Source: Fidelibacterota bacterium (lineage in GTDB: Bacteria > Marinisomatota > Marinisomatia > Marinisomatales > S15-B10). From it: DNA of 64,000 bases. Position 1 is the stretch's first letter. Every line of letters begins with the position of its first letter. Location of the stretch: NCBI GenBank assembly GCA_002715465.1, contig PAYY01000001.1:159057-223056 (forward strand). The letters run 5' to 3'. Position numbers and translations under genes: made by a program. Below, piece by piece: positions 7,649 through 15,772 of this stretch. The notes beneath the pieces are model-generated. The model made no database searches, was not told the DNA's origin, and worked only from the letters and a program-made list of their open reading frames with translations.

Positions 7649-9784
7649 TTGGATCATGTTCGGCATAAGAAAAAAGTATTCATAGAATTACCCCTTGTTG
7701 AAATAGAAATACAGACTTTACTTTCTTTAGGCTATAAAATAGAGATTGTAGAAAAAAACCTTAAGGATTTCTATGAATCTCGGTCCAATCGCTTAAGTCG
7801 CTGGCGTGGTAATTTTAAACTTGGTTCAATGGCTGGAAATTATACTTTATCTGAACTTGAGGCTGAGTTAGATACATTGCATATATTATATCCTAGTCTC
7901 GTAAGTCAAAAGATGAGTATAGGTAAGTCCCATGAAGGAAGAGATATTTGGGCTATTAAAGTATCAGATAACGTAGATTTAAATGAAAACGCAATTATTG
8001 AACTAGAACCACTTGTCTTATATACTGGTCTTACTCATGCAAGAGAACCTTTAAGTATGATGAACTTAATCTATTTTATCAGACATTTATGTGAGAACTA
8101 TAGTATAAAAAAACTAGAAACTTATTTAGTTGATAATAGGGAAATGTGGTTTGTACCATGTGTTAATCCTGATGGTTATGTATATAATGAAAGTATTGCT
8201 CCCAATGGTGGAGGGATGCATAGGAAAAATAGGAAAGATACGGGATGTGGCCAAGAGACTACAAGAGGAGTCGATTTAAATAGAAATTTTGATTTTGCAT
8301 GGGGAGCTAATGATTTGGGATCAAGTCCTGATCCTTGTTCTCCAATTTATAGAGGTAAGTCACCTTTTTCAGAGCCAGAGACTTCAGTCCTGAAAGATTT
8401 TATGATGTTAAAAAATTTCAAAAATGTTTTGCACTATCATACTTATACAAATCTTTTAATTCATCCTTACGGAGATGGATCATATCCTTCAGAACCAGAT
8501 TTTTCAACATTTAAATTTTTAGCTGACAAAATGACTTATTTCAATCAATATCATATTGGAACAGGCATTGAAACTGTTGGTTACACGGTAAATGGAGATG
8601 CTGTTGATTATTCCTATGTTAATGGTGGCATGATAGCTTTTACTCCAGAAATTGGAGATTGGGATGATGGCTTTTGGCCTTCTCCTGATAGAATAGTTTC
8701 ATTAAGTGAAGAGAATGTATGGTCGAATCTAATGTTTGCTAATTATGCGGGAGCAGTAATATCAGTAGATAAGTATTCTTTGGAAGATGAATTTCTTCAA
8801 CCTGGTGAGAATGCAAATATAGTAGGAACTATAGCAAATCATGGTCTCAGAGCTAGTTTGGGAACAATAAAAGGAAAAGTTGCGTCGTTAAATAATTTGG
8901 TTGTCGTAGATAGTATTGCTGAATGGAATCTCGGTAAATTAGAAGGACGTCAGGTGTTAGATGATTCATTTAAGATCCCTATAAAAGTAAAAGATACTGC
9001 GGCTGAAGGTTGTTTATCTGGTTTAATCTTTCATTTTTTTGATAATTATGATGTTTTAACGGATACAATTCCTTTGATAATTGGTCCTTCTTCTATTGTA
9101 TTTTATGAAGATGGTGAATCAAATATTAATAATTGGCAAACTACTGAATGGGGTTTAATTAATGATCCATTTTCTGGATCGAATGCTATAACGGATAGTC
9201 CTAGTGGTGATTATCAACCTAATAGCGAAAACATTCTTTATTTAAAAAAGACTTTGGACCTTTCAAAGATTTCCAATAGTCGAATAGAATTTTGGGCCAA
9301 ATGGGATATTGAAGAAGATTATGATGGTGTTACTATAGAAGTAAAAGTGAACAACGGTGAATGGGAATCACTTAGAGGGCAATACACAAATAAAGCATCT
9401 GGTGCTGGAAATGGCCAGCCAAAAGGTTCCTTCGTATATGAAGGGGAACAATCTAAATGGGTAAGAGAGTCAATTTCCTTGTCCCAATTCTCAGGTTTTA
9501 AAAATGTAAATTTGAGGTTAGTTCAAAGGTCTGATGAACTTGTAGAAGGGGATGGATTTATTATGGATGATATTGGAATAATTACACATCCCGAACCAAA
9601 CCTAATTTCCGGTGATGTTAATGGTGATTGTCTAATCGATATTTCAGATGCAATTAAACTTATTGATCTAATTTTTATAGATGATAAAATAAATCCTGAA
9701 ATTACCAGACTAGCAGATTTGAACAATGATTTTCAAATTAATGTTCTTGATTTAGTAAAATTAGTAAATATAATTCTTAATTAA
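7649..9784 (+). CDS. Secreted M14 zinc carboxypeptidase with dockerin-like tail
   Basis: Zinc metallocarboxypeptidase. Ligands are H130 and E133 in THAREPLS and H264 in HTYTNLLIHPYG, and the catalytic Glu is E334 in FTPEIGD. A beta-rich extension follows: a VFYEDGESNINNW-type module at about residues 490-650, then a dockerin-like pair of calcium loops (GDVNGDCLIDISD and ADLNNDFQINVLD, about 653-711). The TTG start at 7649 gives no signal peptide, but the same frame is open from 7496 and encodes a hydrophobic stretch ending near 7573 followed by propeptide-like sequence. The true start is probably a rare codon (for example ATT near 7502) or is hidden by a sequence error. Export is inferred from this extension. 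Confidence 0.9.
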   Translation: MDHVRHKKKVFIELPLVEIEIQTLLSLGYKIEIVEKNLKDFYESRSNRLSRWRGNFKLGSMAGNYTLSELEAELDTLHILYPSLVSQKMSIGKSHEGRDIWAIKVSDNVDLNENAIIELEPLVLYTGLTHAREPLSMMNLIYFIRHLCENYSIKKLETYLVDNREMWFVPCVNPDGYVYNESIAPNGGGMHRKNRKDTGCGQETTRGVDLNRNFDFAWGANDLGSSPDPCSPIYRGKSPFSEPETSVLKDFMMLKNFKNVLHYHTYTNLLIHPYGDGSYPSEPDFSTFKFLADKMTYFNQYHIGTGIETVGYTVNGDAVDYSYVNGGMIAFTPEIGDWDDGFWPSPDRIVSLSEENVWSNLMFANYAGAVISVDKYSLEDEFLQPGENANIVGTIANHGLRASLGTIKGKVASLNNLVVVDSIAEWNLGKLEGRQVLDDSFKIPIKVKDTAAEGCLSGLIFHFFDNYDVLTDTIPLIIGPSSIVFYEDGESNINNWQTTEWGLINDPFSGSNAITDSPSGDYQPNSENILYLKKTLDLSKISNSRIEFWAKWDIEEDYDGVTIEVKVNNGEWESLRGQYTNKASGAGNGQPKGSFVYEGEQSKWVRESISLSQFSGFKNVNLRLVQRSDELVEGDGFIMDDIGIITHPEPNLISGDVNGDCLIDISDAIKLIDLIFIDDKINPEITRLADLNNDFQINVLDLVKLVNIILN

Positions 9785-9946
9785 ATAGTGTTGAAACTTG
9801 GGATTAACCCGTTGCAAGTGTAGATTAAATTAAATTAATTGTCTCTTGAGTTTAATGGAAGAAATATGATTATTTTTATTGCAGATCGATTAATGAATAT
9901 TTGTGAAGTTCACTTAAAACAATTATTGATCAAGTTGAGGTAGTTA

Positions 9947-10657
9947 ATGCCTAGTTATAAAAAGTTGTCATTAATAGTAGCATTATTAGCACTAGTGATC
10001 TTTTATTATGGTTGTGCTGCTCATCCATCAATTGCTGACCATACCCTTGAAAAGGGAGAGAAATATTCTGGTTACACACTTTCAACTGAGAATGTATTTC
10101 CTGTGTTATTTTATCGATATGGGATTTCAGATGTAAGTGATTTAGGTTTTCGTCTTGGTGTCCCTATTTATGGATCTGGTTTTGATTACTCAAGGACTCT
10201 CTTTGAAAAAGGAAGACAGCGAGATGTATTAAATATTGGGTGGAGTTATTCTCCAAATTCAAATTATGATTTTACTTATTATAAATTTCGTGATGGTAAA
10301 AAAGAAGGCAGTACAATGTATTGGGCATTCAGGACAATGATTATACCCAATGGTTCGTACTCTGAAAGTGGTCAAAGTACTCGGATTGGGTTTTTATTAG
10401 GGATGTTTCTAAAGAGCAAGTTAGGATTAGAGGTTGGATACTTCCATGATTTTGCAAGTATGCCACTAACTAAATTATATATAACATCCTGGGATAAATA
10501 TATAAAAGAAGAAGAAAATCAAGTTAAGTATGGACGGTTTTCAGTTCCCCATGTATCCCCAGGGGGTTGGCCAACCCAACATTCTCGACTTGTTGGTTTC
10601 TCTTTAAGGGCCACTTTTCCATTTGATGGAAAAAAGAATAAAACTGAAAAAAAATAG
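9947..10657 (+). CDS. Putative outer-membrane-type lipoprotein, unknown function
   Basis: A 236-residue protein with an N-terminal signal (KKLSLIVALLALVIFYYGC) in which Cys23 could be the lipidated residue, although the lipobox (YYGC) is atypical. The mature part is rich in aromatic and glycine residues in alternating patterns (VLFYRYGISDVSDLGFRLGVPIYGSG, split here for reading), and ends in a strand-like segment before a Lys-rich tail. This suggests a small beta-barrel or a barrel-associated lipoprotein. No family was recognised. It stands alone, 162 bases after the carboxypeptidase, with a weak GAGG about 9 bases before the ATG. Confidence 0.65.
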   Translation: MPSYKKLSLIVALLALVIFYYGCAAHPSIADHTLEKGEKYSGYTLSTENVFPVLFYRYGISDVSDLGFRLGVPIYGSGFDYSRTLFEKGRQRDVLNIGWSYSPNSNYDFTYYKFRDGKKEGSTMYWAFRTMIIPNGSYSESGQSTRIGFLLGMFLKSKLGLEVGYFHDFASMPLTKLYITSWDKYIKEEENQVKYGRFSVPHVSPGGWPTQHSRLVGFSLRATFPFDGKKNKTEKK

Positions 10658-10699
10658 AAGATAAATAGATACTTAACTTTTTATATAATCTATAAAATA

Positions 10700-11791
10700 A
10701 TGGTTTCAAATAATGAATCAACTTTATTTGCTTCGCATTTAATTCAAGGTGATGAAGAGCAAATTGATAATTTAATTTCAAAAGCAATAGTTAATCCTGA
10801 AAATCTTAGAGATTTCTTTAAAGAATTACTATGTTTTTCGGCTCTATATCAAAGATATTCTTGGTCAATGGATGGAGTTGCATTCCATCCTTTAATTCAG
10901 TTAAATGCTCTGAAAAATCTAGCATCTCTTAGACTTAACCAACCTTCTAAATTGATTGCAGAAAAGGCAATAGAAATAAGCCAAAAATCAATTAAGTCCA
11001 GAATTGATAATGGAGAACTAAATATTAGCGATGATGAATTGAATAAACCTTTATTTACTCATGAATTTATTTCGGCTATCAAGAGTGGAGATATTGAAAA
11101 AGCAAAAATTGAAGCAAAAAAAATATCAATGGTATCAGATAATCCATCTTCAGTTATTGAAATAATTATGGAAATTGGCATTATGAATATGGATGAACTG
11201 GGTGCTTTTGTTTATAGTGTTTATAGATCTAGTATCTTCTCTGGCTCAAAAAATTCCCATGTTTTTATCGCCCTTCTTCTATCTTGTCTAGATAATCGCC
11301 AATGGTCCTTTGATATAAAAAGAGAAAATCAACTTTCTGATTTATCACTTTTTATGAATTTTGCATTGGAAAATTCCAACTTATCTGAATTAAATCTATT
11401 TTCAACTGCAATTCGTTTATGGAATGGAGAATGTGTTCGACAGACTAATTTTAGAGAAGGACTTTCTTTTTGGGCAATAAATAGATTTGATGCATTATCT
11501 ATTGAAGAATCAAAGCGGACATCTTCCATAAATAATTCTAAAAAAGATATTATTTATTATATAAAAAGTGGAAATGTTCACGATTTGTCTAATGCTCTTA
11601 TTCGTGCTCAATCAAAAAACGAATGGACATGGCCCGCTAATTTGGTTGAATTGTGGATTAAGTCATCTAAATCGTTGGATATAAATTTTGATCATCTTGA
11701 TTCCGTCCAGTCTCTTGCTAAGGGAGCAGATCCTTTTTCCATGGTGCTTATTGCGAAACGTCTGATAGAGATTAATGGAAGGTCAGTTTGA
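10700..11791 (+). CDS. Unknown helical protein
   Basis: A 363-residue, apparently soluble and almost entirely alpha-helical protein without signal peptide or membrane segment. A short signature near the N-terminus (FHPLIQLNALKNL, about residues 75-87) and repeated helix pairs such as ISAIKSGDIEKAKIEAKK resemble helical-repeat folds, but I recognise no family. It heads a run of five overlapping genes; its stop overlaps the TTG of the metallo-beta-lactamase-fold gene. The coupling suggests it acts with that hydrolase or in the same regulation unit. Codon and base use look like the neighbours. Confidence 0.6.
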   Translation: MVSNNESTLFASHLIQGDEEQIDNLISKAIVNPENLRDFFKELLCFSALYQRYSWSMDGVAFHPLIQLNALKNLASLRLNQPSKLIAEKAIEISQKSIKSRIDNGELNISDDELNKPLFTHEFISAIKSGDIEKAKIEAKKISMVSDNPSSVIEIIMEIGIMNMDELGAFVYSVYRSSIFSGSKNSHVFIALLLSCLDNRQWSFDIKRENQLSDLSLFMNFALENSNLSELNLFSTAIRLWNGECVRQTNFREGLSFWAINRFDALSIEESKRTSSINNSKKDIIYYIKSGNVHDLSNALIRAQSKNEWTWPANLVELWIKSSKSLDINFDHLDSVQSLAKGADPFSMVLIAKRLIEINGRSV

Positions 11792-12633
11792 TTTTAGGGG
11801 ATTATCAAATTCATTCAATTATTACTAGTCATTTTAGTCTTGATGGTGGGTCAATGTTTGGTGTTATTCCAAAAAACATCTGGTCAAAAAAAATAGCTTC
11901 TGATGAAAATAATAGAGTTTCTCTTGTTACCCGTTCAATGCTTTTAATTAAAGGCGACAAAGTGATTCTTGTGGATACTGGTAATGGAGATAAATGGGAT
12001 CAAAAGATGAAAAGTATTCTTAATATTAAACCAAAAGATAAAAACATGATTTGTGCTTTAAAAAAGTATTCAATTTCACGCGTTGATGTAACGGATGTTA
12101 TTTGTACGCATCTTCATTTCGATCATTCTGGTGGGAATACTCGTCTAGAAGGCAATGAAATAGTTCCCATGTTTCCGAATGCGACATACCATGTTCATAG
12201 AGATAATTGGATTTGGGCTAATTCACCAACAGAGAAAGATCAAGGAAGTTATAGAAAAGAAAATTGGGAAGTTATAGATGAAAATGGCATGCTCAATATT
12301 CTAAAAGGAAAAAACCCATTGTTTGACGATATAGAATTGATTCTTACATATGGGCATACTCCTGGTCAAATACATCCACTTATTTCAATTGATAATAAGA
12401 CAATTTTTTTTGGCGGTGATCTTATTCCAACAAAACATCATTTCCACCTACCATGTATTATGGCTTATGATAATGAACCTATTAAATCTTTAAAAGAGAA
12501 AAAGAAAATCTTCTCTGAAGCTTCAGAGAAAGGTTGGATCATTGTGCTCCCTCATGATCCAAAGACTGAAGCCGTACGAATAAATTCAGATGGAAAAAAA
12601 ATTAATATTAAAGAAGAAATTATAATTGATTAA
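11788..12633 (+). CDS. Metallo-beta-lactamase-fold hydrolase
   Basis: A 281-residue enzyme of the MBL superfamily, closest in pattern to YtnP/AHL-lactonase-like hydrolases. The metal-binding motif CTHLHFDHSGG (HxHxDH) is intact near residue 110. Further ligands are the His in YGHTPGQIHP (about 190), the Asp in FFGGDLIP and a late His in VLPHDPK. The substrate cannot be told from sequence; lactone, ester or phosphodiester hydrolysis are all possible. The TTG start shares bases with the upstream stop (TTGA) and has an AAGG-type site just upstream. It is co-transcribed with an unknown protein, a DUF309 gene and a receiver-like gene. Confidence 0.85.
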   Translation: MILGDYQIHSIITSHFSLDGGSMFGVIPKNIWSKKIASDENNRVSLVTRSMLLIKGDKVILVDTGNGDKWDQKMKSILNIKPKDKNMICALKKYSISRVDVTDVICTHLHFDHSGGNTRLEGNEIVPMFPNATYHVHRDNWIWANSPTEKDQGSYRKENWEVIDENGMLNILKGKNPLFDDIELILTYGHTPGQIHPLISIDNKTIFFGGDLIPTKHHFHLPCIMAYDNEPIKSLKEKKKIFSEASEKGWIIVLPHDPKTEAVRINSDGKKINIKEEIIID

Positions 12634-13030
12634 TCAGGAACGCATAGATTGTCTTTTTTGGCAAGGTGTAGAGCTTTTCAATAGTGGTGAGTACTTTGAT
12701 GCTCATGAAGAATGGGAAGAGCTATGGTCAGAATTCAATTTACCAGATAGATTTTTCATTCAGGGCTTAATACAAGCTACTGTTTCCTTCTATCATCTTT
12801 CTACTGGTAACCTAAAAGGTTCTAGGAGCTTGATGGGTCGGGCATTAGATAAGTTTACAGAAAAAGGACCTAACAAAGGCATCTGGGAATCTCCTCATCG
12901 TGGAGTTGAAACTTTTATGTTTATAAGATCGATTATAAGGTGTAATAAAGAGATAAATATAATTCAAAGTGCATTAGATTTTAACTGGCAGCTTGTTCCA
13001 AAAATTATTCCAATTAATAAAAAGAAATGA
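12626..13030 (+). CDS. DUF309 family protein
   Basis: A 134-residue helical protein with the DUF309 signature: FNSGEYFDAHEEWEELW (residues about 18-34) and FIQGLIQATVSFYHL (about 43-57). Members are small all-alpha proteins of unknown biochemical role, often with conserved His and Glu in the DAHEExWE motif that could bind a metal. The start is TTG at 12626, overlapping the previous gene by 8 bases; no strong ribosome-binding site is visible, so re-initiation is likely. The following gene starts within its stop codon (ATGA). Confidence 0.82.
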   Translation: MINQERIDCLFWQGVELFNSGEYFDAHEEWEELWSEFNLPDRFFIQGLIQATVSFYHLSTGNLKGSRSLMGRALDKFTEKGPNKGIWESPHRGVETFMFIRSIIRCNKEINIIQSALDFNWQLVPKIIPINKKK

Positions 13031-13368
13031 AGAAAATTGCAATAATAATTGATGATTTTCAATTGGCTACAAAAATTGTTGATGCTGTGGGATACTTAGG
13101 AGGTGAAAGTATCTTCCCTGATCAAAATAAGAATCTTCAATGGAAAGCTGATCTAATTATTGTGGATTTGGATTGTGAAAAGAATACTGGATTTAATCAA
13201 ATAAAAAAATATTTGAAATCCCAAGCTGACGTTAACATAATTGGTTGTGCTAAGAGAGTTTCTAAATCTTTAAGAAAAGAAGCCATTACTGCTGGATGCA
13301 AAATGGTATTGACTAAATCTTCTCTCTCTCGAAACATTTCATCTTTATTAATGGGGTTTAATTCATGA
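13027..13368 (+). CDS. Stand-alone receiver-like (CheY-like) domain
   Basis: A 113-residue single-domain protein that follows the receiver topology: acidic pair D9/D10 after strand one (KIAIIIDDFQ), a candidate phospho-acceptor D47 in LIIVDLD, and K97 in MVLTKSS. The usual Thr/Ser after strand four is replaced (IIGCAKR) and the Pro after the Lys is missing. The spacing between the acidic pair and D47 is shorter than in CheY, so the domain is divergent and could be a non-phosphorylated pseudo-receiver. No partner kinase is present. It overlaps DUF309 and nth by 4 bases each, tying it to a DNA-repair gene. Confidence 0.55.
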   Translation: MKKIAIIIDDFQLATKIVDAVGYLGGESIFPDQNKNLQWKADLIIVDLDCEKNTGFNQIKKYLKSQADVNIIGCAKRVSKSLRKEAITAGCKMVLTKSSLSRNISSLLMGFNS

Positions 13369-14012
13369 AAAAAGAGTCAATAAAATCAATTAAGGATAGG
13401 ATGAAAGAAGTTATCTTTCGATTGAAACTAGATTATCCTGAAGCAAAATGTAGTCTTACCTATTCTGATGCTCACCAGCTCTTAGTTGCAACTATTCTTT
13501 CTGCTCAATGCACAGATAAGCGTGTAAATATGATTGCACCAAAACTCTTCAAAAAATATAGATCTATTAGAAGTTTTGCTTATTGTGATGTAAACGAATT
13601 ATCTAAAGACATAAGGTCAACAGGTTATCATAATCAAAAAGCAAAATCTATCCAAGGTTCCAGTTTAATGATTCTAGAAAACTTTAAAGGACAGGTTCCA
13701 TGTAACGTAGATGATTTATTGAGCCTTCCTGGGGTAGGTAGAAAAACAGCTAATTGTGTTCTTGGTACAGCATTTAGTGTACCAGCGCTTGTAGTAGACA
13801 CACACATGATTAGAATTATGAATTTACTCAAGTTTACATATAATAGGGATCCTGTAAAGATAGAATCCGATCTAATGAAAATCACTAATGAAAAGTTTTG
13901 GGTCTTATTGACTCATCTTATTATTGAACATGGACGAAATGTTTGTATCGCAAGAAGGCCTCAATGCGATAAATGTTCATTAAATGACATTTGCCCTTCT
14001 TCATTTAATTAA
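13365..14012 (+). CDS. nth: Endonuclease III (DNA glycosylase/AP lyase)
   Basis: Base-excision repair glycosylase removing oxidised pyrimidines and cleaving the resulting abasic site. The 215-residue length is typical. The helix-hairpin-helix is LPGVGRKTA with catalytic K127, the catalytic Asp is D145 in VVDTH, and the [4Fe-4S] cluster cysteines C194, C201, C204 and C210 match C-x6-C-x2-C-x5-C. AQCTDKRVN is the DNA-contacting segment. The ATG overlaps the receiver-like gene's stop. It is the last gene of the overlapping run, followed at once by a terminator hairpin. Confidence 0.96.
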   Translation: MKKESIKSIKDRMKEVIFRLKLDYPEAKCSLTYSDAHQLLVATILSAQCTDKRVNMIAPKLFKKYRSIRSFAYCDVNELSKDIRSTGYHNQKAKSIQGSSLMILENFKGQVPCNVDDLLSLPGVGRKTANCVLGTAFSVPALVVDTHMIRIMNLLKFTYNRDPVKIESDLMKITNEKFWVLLTHLIIEHGRNVCIARRPQCDKCSLNDICPSSFN

Positions 14013-14046
14013 ATCGGAAATAATATTGAACTCCTTTCCGGTTTTT
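14012..14046 (+). terminator. Rho-independent terminator after nth
   Basis: The arms AATCGGAAA (14012-14020) and TTTCCGGTT (14035-14043) pair over 9 positions with one T-G wobble, around a 14-base loop. The right arm runs into a T stretch (14042-14046). It begins on the last base of the nth stop and separates that operon from the pterin genes. Confidence 0.7.
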
Positions 14047-14099
14047 ACTTAAAGTGATTAAATTCAATAGATAATGTTTCAATATTCTTTTTGAAAGAA

Positions 14100-14513
14100 A
14101 TGCCGTTTCTCACAAAAAAATTTACATTCTGTGCTGCTCATCAATATGGTCACAAGGAATGGACTGAAGAAAAAAACACTAAGATATTTGGTGCTGATGC
14201 TCGTATGCATGGTCACAATTATGAATTAGAGGTTACTGTTACTGGACCTATAAATGAAGAAACAGGTTTTGTTGTAGACCTTGGTTTGTTAAAAAAAATA
14301 GTTAATGAAAAGGTTATTAACATAATAGACCATTCGACTATCGAAAAAGATATATCTTGGTTTGCTAATAGGCAACCTTCAACCGAATTAATGGTAATTT
14401 GGATATGGGAGCAAATTGAACCAGCATTAATTAAAAAAGTTGAGCTTATAAGGATAAGATTGCGAGAGACTCCCACAATTTACACAGATTATTATGGTCC
14501 TAATAACGAATGA
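14100..14513 (+). CDS. 6-pyruvoyl/6-carboxy-tetrahydropterin synthase homologue lacking the usual Cys
   Basis: T-fold pterin enzyme of the QueD/PTPS family, expected to act on dihydroneopterin triphosphate from GTP cyclohydrolase I (encoded nearby). Zinc histidines are H14 (CAAHQYG) and H37/H39 (RMHGHNYEL). The Asp-His pair (IIDHST, 77-78) and the late Glu (LRETPT) are kept. The catalytic Cys normally found four to six residues before HGH is absent: the segment reads FGADARMHGH, with Asp33 in the equivalent place, and it is not the ExxHGH form of PTPS-III either. ATG 14100 was chosen over TTG 14091 because homologues start near here. The gene overlaps the YhhQ transporter gene by 4 bases. Confidence 0.8.
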   Translation: MPFLTKKFTFCAAHQYGHKEWTEEKNTKIFGADARMHGHNYELEVTVTGPINEETGFVVDLGLLKKIVNEKVINIIDHSTIEKDISWFANRQPSTELMVIWIWEQIEPALIKKVELIRIRLRETPTIYTDYYGPNNE

Positions 14514-15163
14514 ATTTTAAAGATAGGCTTTTTCTTTTTTTAAGTGGAACTTTTTTAACCGCACTAGTCTTAGGGAATATTATTGGGACGACTAAATTTG
14601 TAAATGTTTTTGGTCTTACAGTTCCGGTTGGGGTTTTAGCCTATCCATTTACTTTTCTAGCTACAGATTTAATTTCTGAATTATATGGTAAGGCCCGAGC
14701 ACAAACTCTCGTTTGGGTTGGTTTTTTTATGAATTTTTTTATGCTTGGTTTAATGACAATAGGGCATTTTTTTCCTGATGCAAGTGGAATTTCAGCTGGG
14801 ACATCAACATTTGAATCTGTATATAGATTTATGATTGGTAACGTTGTGGCTTCAATGTTTGCTTATCTTATTGCCCAAAGTATAGATGTGCACTTATTTC
14901 ATTTTTGGAAAAAACTAACTAAAGGCAAACATCTATGGTTGAGAAATAATCTTTCGACAACTGGAAGCCAACTTGTTGATTCAACAGCAATACTAATTAT
15001 ATTGTATTATGCAAACAATTTGGGAGATAGTGTAAATAGTCTTGGTGATCTCATTCCTCTCATCTATTATTCCTATCTATTCAAGTTCTTTTTTGCGATA
15101 TTTGACACGCCATTGTTTTATCTTAGTGTATGGTATTTGAAACCAAAGATTGAAAAGACCTGA
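14510..15163 (+). CDS. yhhQ: YhhQ/VUT-family queuosine precursor transporter
   Basis: A 217-residue integral membrane protein with about six helices. Its family signature is in the first half: ALVLGNIIGTTKFVNVFG, then VLAYPFTFLATDLISELYGK, then ARAQTLVWVGFF. YhhQ imports preQ0/preQ1 or 7-deazaguanine precursors in E. coli. The 4-base overlap with the pterin synthase homologue supports a role in 7-deazaguanine or pterin metabolism. No queC, queE or queF lies in the window, so whether queuosine is made de novo or salvaged cannot be told. Confidence 0.9.
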   Translation: MNFKDRLFLFLSGTFLTALVLGNIIGTTKFVNVFGLTVPVGVLAYPFTFLATDLISELYGKARAQTLVWVGFFMNFFMLGLMTIGHFFPDASGISAGTSTFESVYRFMIGNVVASMFAYLIAQSIDVHLFHFWKKLTKGKHLWLRNNLSTTGSQLVDSTAILIILYYANNLGDSVNSLGDLIPLIYYSYLFKFFFAIFDTPLFYLSVWYLKPKIEKT

Positions 15164-15193
15164 TTAGGACAAAGTAATTTTTTAGAAAGATTT

Positions 15194-15772
15194 ATGAATA
15201 TAAAAAATTTGGAAAAATTAACAATTCTTATAGAGGATCTGTTGCGTCAAATTGGAGAAGATCCTAAAAGGGAAGGTTTAATAAGAACGCCAGATCGAGT
15301 TGCAAAATCTTGGATGACATTTGTAAAAGGATATAAGCAGACACCTGAGGATGTAGTTGGAGATGCAATTTTCAATGAAAAATGTGATGAAATGGTTACA
15401 GTTAAGAACATTGATTTCTTTTCCTTATGTGAACATCATCTGCTTCCTTTTAAAGGGGTTGCTCATGTGAGTTATCTTCCATCTGAAAACATTATTGGGT
15501 TGTCAAAAATTCCTAGAATCGTAGAGGTATTTGCTAGACGACTACAGGTTCAAGAAAGGCTTACCCAACAGATAGCTGATTCACTTCAGTCTGTTCTTCA
15601 ACCAAAGGGAGTGGCTGTAATGATTGAAGCTGAACATCTTTGTATGCAAATGCGTGGTGTAGAAAAAAAATCTTCATTTATGGTTACTTCAGCTGTCCGA
15701 GGTATTTTTCGAGAGAATAATAAAACTCGAGAAGAATTTCTTTCAATTGTGGGGAAAAAGAGTTTTTCATGA
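15194..15772 (+). CDS. folE: GTP cyclohydrolase I (type IA)
   Basis: Converts GTP to 7,8-dihydroneopterin triphosphate, the first step of folate and of queuosine/pterin synthesis. It has 192 residues, the usual bacterial length. Zinc ligands are C79 and H82 ([10 protein letters not shown]) and C151 ([10 protein letters not shown]). Other signatures are [28 protein letters not shown] and [10 protein letters not shown]. It follows yhhQ by 30 bases and overlaps the endonuclease IV gene by 4 bases (ATGA). Confidence 0.96.
   Translation: MNIKNLEKLTILIEDLLRQIGEDPKREGLIRTPDRVAKSWMTFVKGYKQTPEDVVGDAIFNEKCDEMVTVKNIDFFSLCEHHLLPFKGVAHVSYLPSENIIGLSKIPRIVEVFARRLQVQERLTQQIADSLQSVLQPKGVAVMIEAEHLCMQMRGVEKKSSFMVTSAVRGIFRENNKTREEFLSIVGKKSFS

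Noticed and set aside
7649..9784. Cellulosome component
   Set aside because: The dockerin-like tail is attached to a peptidase; there are no cohesins, scaffoldins or glycan-active enzymes nearby.
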